The notes under the pieces are model-generated. The model ran no database searches and was not told the DNA's origin. It saw only the letters and a program-made list of their open reading frames with translations. Shown piece after piece: positions 13,938-15,548 of a DNA stretch of 15,548 nucleotides. This DNA is from CALMKX01 sp036274895 (lineage in GTDB: Bacteria > Acidobacteriota > Thermoanaerobaculia > Multivoradales > SZUA-115). The stretch lies in assembly GCA_036274895.1 (NCBI GenBank), contig DASUEU010000071.1, forward strand, positions 1 to 15,548, given 5' to 3'. The translations under genes and the position numbers were made by a program. Position 1 is the first letter of the stretch, and each line of letters begins with the position of its first letter.

Positions 13938-14720
13938 ATGCGAATCGCCGCTCTCTACGACATCCACGGCAACCTGCCGGCCCTGGAGGCCGTGCTGGAG
14001 GACGTTCGCGCGGCCGGGGTGGACGGAGTCGTGGTCGGCGGCGACGTGCTGCCCGGTCCGATGCCGATCGAGACGCTGGACCTTCTGCTGAGCTTGGGGC
14101 TGCCGACTCACTTTCTGTACGGCAACGGCGAACGGGCGGTGCTGGCGCAGCGAGAGGGGATGCGGGGCGGCTCCGTCACCTACTGGGGCACGGTCTCGGG
14201 GGTGAGGCCGCCGGACGCCGTGGTCGAGGTGATGCGCTGGAGCGCCGGGCAGCTCCGGCCCGAGCACGAGCAGGCCCTCGCGAGCTGGCCGATGACGGTA
14301 CAGCTCGAAGTCCCTGGACTCGGCCCGGTGCTCTTTTGCCACAGCACGCCGCGTAGTGAGACCGAAGGTTTCCTCCGCACCACGCCGGAGGAGGTCCTGC
14401 TGCCTGTCTTCGAGCCTCTCGGAGTGGCGATGGTCGTCTGCGGCCACACCCACATGCAGTTCGACCGACAGGTCGGCCGCACCCGCGTGGTCAACGCCGG
14501 CAGCGTGGGCATGCCCTTCGGCCCGCCCGGGGCTTATTGGCTCCTGCTCGGCCCGGACGTCCAGCTCCGCCGAACGGACTACGACCTCGCGGCAGCCGCC
14601 GAGCGGGTCCGCCGTACCAGCTACCCCCAGGCCGAGGAGTTCGCGGCCCAGAGCATCCTCTCGCCGCCGACAGAGGAGGCGATGCTGGGGGTCTTCTCGC
14701 GGTTCGAGCTGAGGTCGTGA
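13938..14720 (+). CDS. Metallophosphoesterase, YfcE/MJ0936-like phosphodiesterase family
   Basis: The 260-residue product has the calcineurin-like phosphoesterase motifs in order: D8-x-H10 in YDIHGN, GGD with D36, N63 in YGNGERA, H135 in FCHSTP, and GHTH at 169-172 followed by NAGSVGMPFG. These residues bind two metal ions, and members hydrolyse phosphodiester or phosphomonoester bonds. The third motif reads GNGE in place of the common GNH[DE], a variant I recall from one subfamily of these proteins. There is no signal peptide, so it is probably cytoplasmic. The start at 13938 directly precedes the first catalytic motif and leaves the expected N-terminal length. It lies 83 bp after the lipoprotein gene and need not be linked to it. 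Confidence 0.92.
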   Translation: MRIAALYDIHGNLPALEAVLEDVRAAGVDGVVVGGDVLPGPMPIETLDLLLSLGLPTHFLYGNGERAVLAQREGMRGGSVTYWGTVSGVRPPDAVVEVMRWSAGQLRPEHEQALASWPMTVQLEVPGLGPVLFCHSTPRSETEGFLRTTPEEVLLPVFEPLGVAMVVCGHTHMQFDRQVGRTRVVNAGSVGMPFGPPGAYWLLLGPDVQLRRTDYDLAAAAERVRRTSYPQAEEFAAQSILSPPTEEAMLGVFSRFELRS

Positions 14721-14762
14721 GGAGGAGCGGCTCTGGGCTTGTCGCCGCTTCGCCAGCGTTCT

Positions 14763-14779
14763 CGCGAGGAATTCTCGCG
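14763..14779. repeat. Small inverted repeat cgcgag-gaatt-ctcgcg
   Basis: Six-base arms with a five-base spacer lie in the 131-bp gap between the metallophosphoesterase and the exported protein gene. It could be an operator-like site or a weak hairpin. At this GC content a 6-bp palindrome may be chance. Confidence 0.25.
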
Positions 14780-14851
14780 TTCTGTCCGTCTCCTCTTCAG
14801 AGGGTCTTGCTCCCCGACTCGTGAAGTAGTCCCAACCACCGAGGAGGCACC

Positions 14852-15385
14852 ATGCTCGCCCGCGGCTGCATTCTGACCTTGCTCGTCCTGGCCCTGGCGG
14901 TGCCCACACGCGCCGACGACTGGATCCGCATCGAGGGACCTGAGGACATCCTGCGGAACTATCCGGAGACCTGTCCCATCCGCTTCGAAGTGCCCTTGCC
15001 GGGCCTGCACAAGGAGTCCGGGCGCTTCAAGACCCAGAAGGCGCGGACCATCTACTGCCAAGGCGTCTCCGTCACCCTCCTGAAGCTCAGCTGGAAGAGG
15101 CTGCTGCCCACCGCCGCCCCGGGCCCGACGCCCAAGGGCCGGCAGCTCTTCGTCGATCCCGAGATCTGGGTGCCCAACGGCAGGAATCTGGACCTGACCC
15201 TTCACTACGTGCTGCTGCAGGGGGAGAGGGAGATCGCAATCGGCGATCTCAGCTTCTATGGCGACGAGGGGGAAGCGAACTACGAGGAGCCCCTGGCGCT
15301 GCCACTGGCCGAAGGGGCGGTGCGAGCGGGTGAACCCGCGCCGGTCCTGCGTGTCGAGTTGACTTTCACGCAGGCTCGGGGTTGA
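14852..15385 (+). CDS. Small exported protein of unknown function
   Basis: The 177-residue product has a clear Sec signal peptide (MLARGCILTLLVLALAVPTRA, cleavage before DDWIR). The mature part of about 156 residues is rich in predicted strands (RFEVPLPGL, LDLTLHYVLLQGEREIAIGDLSFYG) and holds two Cys (in ETCPIRF and IYCQGVSV) that could form a disulfide in the periplasm. I do not recognise the family. A strong SD (gaggagg, about 14841-14847) sits five to six bases before the ATG, and there is no other good start. It is a stand-alone gene on present evidence. Confidence 0.8.
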   Translation: MLARGCILTLLVLALAVPTRADDWIRIEGPEDILRNYPETCPIRFEVPLPGLHKESGRFKTQKARTIYCQGVSVTLLKLSWKRLLPTAAPGPTPKGRQLFVDPEIWVPNGRNLDLTLHYVLLQGEREIAIGDLSFYGDEGEANYEEPLALPLAEGAVRAGEPAPVLRVELTFTQARG

Positions 15386-15471
15386 GTGAGGGCCGATGGC
15401 TGGCTCCAGGGTAACTCCTCGCCCTCCCCCGTCTTGTAGCGAGGCGGCCGGCGCCGCATCCTGAGCCTTCG

Positions 15472-15480
15472 AAAGGAGGT
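15472..15480 (+). promoter_or_regulatory. Very strong Shine-Dalgarno aaaggaggt
   Basis: A nine-base match to the anti-SD of 16S rRNA, five bases before the ATG at 15486. It is the best ribosome-binding site in the window and is the main evidence that a gene begins here. Confidence 0.7.
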
Positions 15481-15485
15481 CCGGG

Positions 15486-15548
15486 ATGGATCGAAGAGTG
15501 CGTGGTTTTCGGCAGGAGGTGAAGCGCCTGGGTTTGGGGCGAGTGGGC
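15486..15548 (+). CDS. Start of a truncated gene, basic N-terminus (possible transposition or DNA-binding protein)
   Basis: Only 21 codons are present before the window ends: MDRRVRGFRQEVKRLGLGRV then G. The stretch is strongly basic and helical. It resembles, by memory only, the N-terminus of small helix-turn-helix accessory proteins of IS66-like elements, but 21 residues cannot decide this. The ATG is fixed by the strong SD just upstream. Confidence 0.5.
   Translation, partial: MDRRVRGFRQEVKRLGLGRVG

Overview
The window is about 70% GC or more through most of its length. It looks like a gene-dense chromosomal segment from a Gram-negative-type bacterium: there are Sec signal peptides, a candidate lipoprotein, and interspersed palindromic repeats of the kind seen in large soil or sediment genomes such as Acidobacteriota or Myxococcota. 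No rRNA, tRNA or housekeeping marker is present, so the phylum is a guess.

Bases 1-7498 hold the 3' end of a large non-ribosomal peptide synthetase (NRPS) gene. Its order is partial A-PCP, then C-A-PCP, then C-A-PCP, with no epimerase and no thioesterase. The last adenylation domain reads by eye as serine-specific and the middle one as a leucine-like variant. A 71-bp palindromic dispersed repeat is inserted in frame in the last A domain. A second, near-perfect 68-bp palindrome follows the stop codon.

Bases 7741-9525 (minus strand, convergent with the NRPS) hold the most interesting gene. It encodes a protein of about 594 residues with a DUF4157 metallopeptidase-like domain (HEVAH), a Lys-rich linker resembling a bipartite nuclear localisation signal, a recognisable F-box, and about 350 residues of unknown fold. 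This is the layout expected of an effector that acts inside eukaryotic cells through SCF ubiquitin ligase. DUF4157 is a family repeatedly found with extracellular contractile injection systems, but no injection-system gene is in the window. The part encoding the F-box and C-terminus is clearly lower in GC than its surroundings.

Bases 9583-15548 (all plus strand) hold small, mostly unlinked genes: a four-helix membrane protein, a SnoaL-like (NTF2-fold) protein, a secreted Asp-box/sialidase-like beta-propeller, a YD-repeat-like putative lipoprotein, a YfcE-type metallophosphoesterase, a small exported protein, and the start of another gene cut by the window end. Between the propeller and lipoprotein genes lies an internally deleted pseudogene copy of the SnoaL-like gene. 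The genes are separated by 70-280 bp and most have their own Shine-Dalgarno (SD) sequence, so they do not look like one operon or one pathway. No gene-free stretch exceeds 300 bp.
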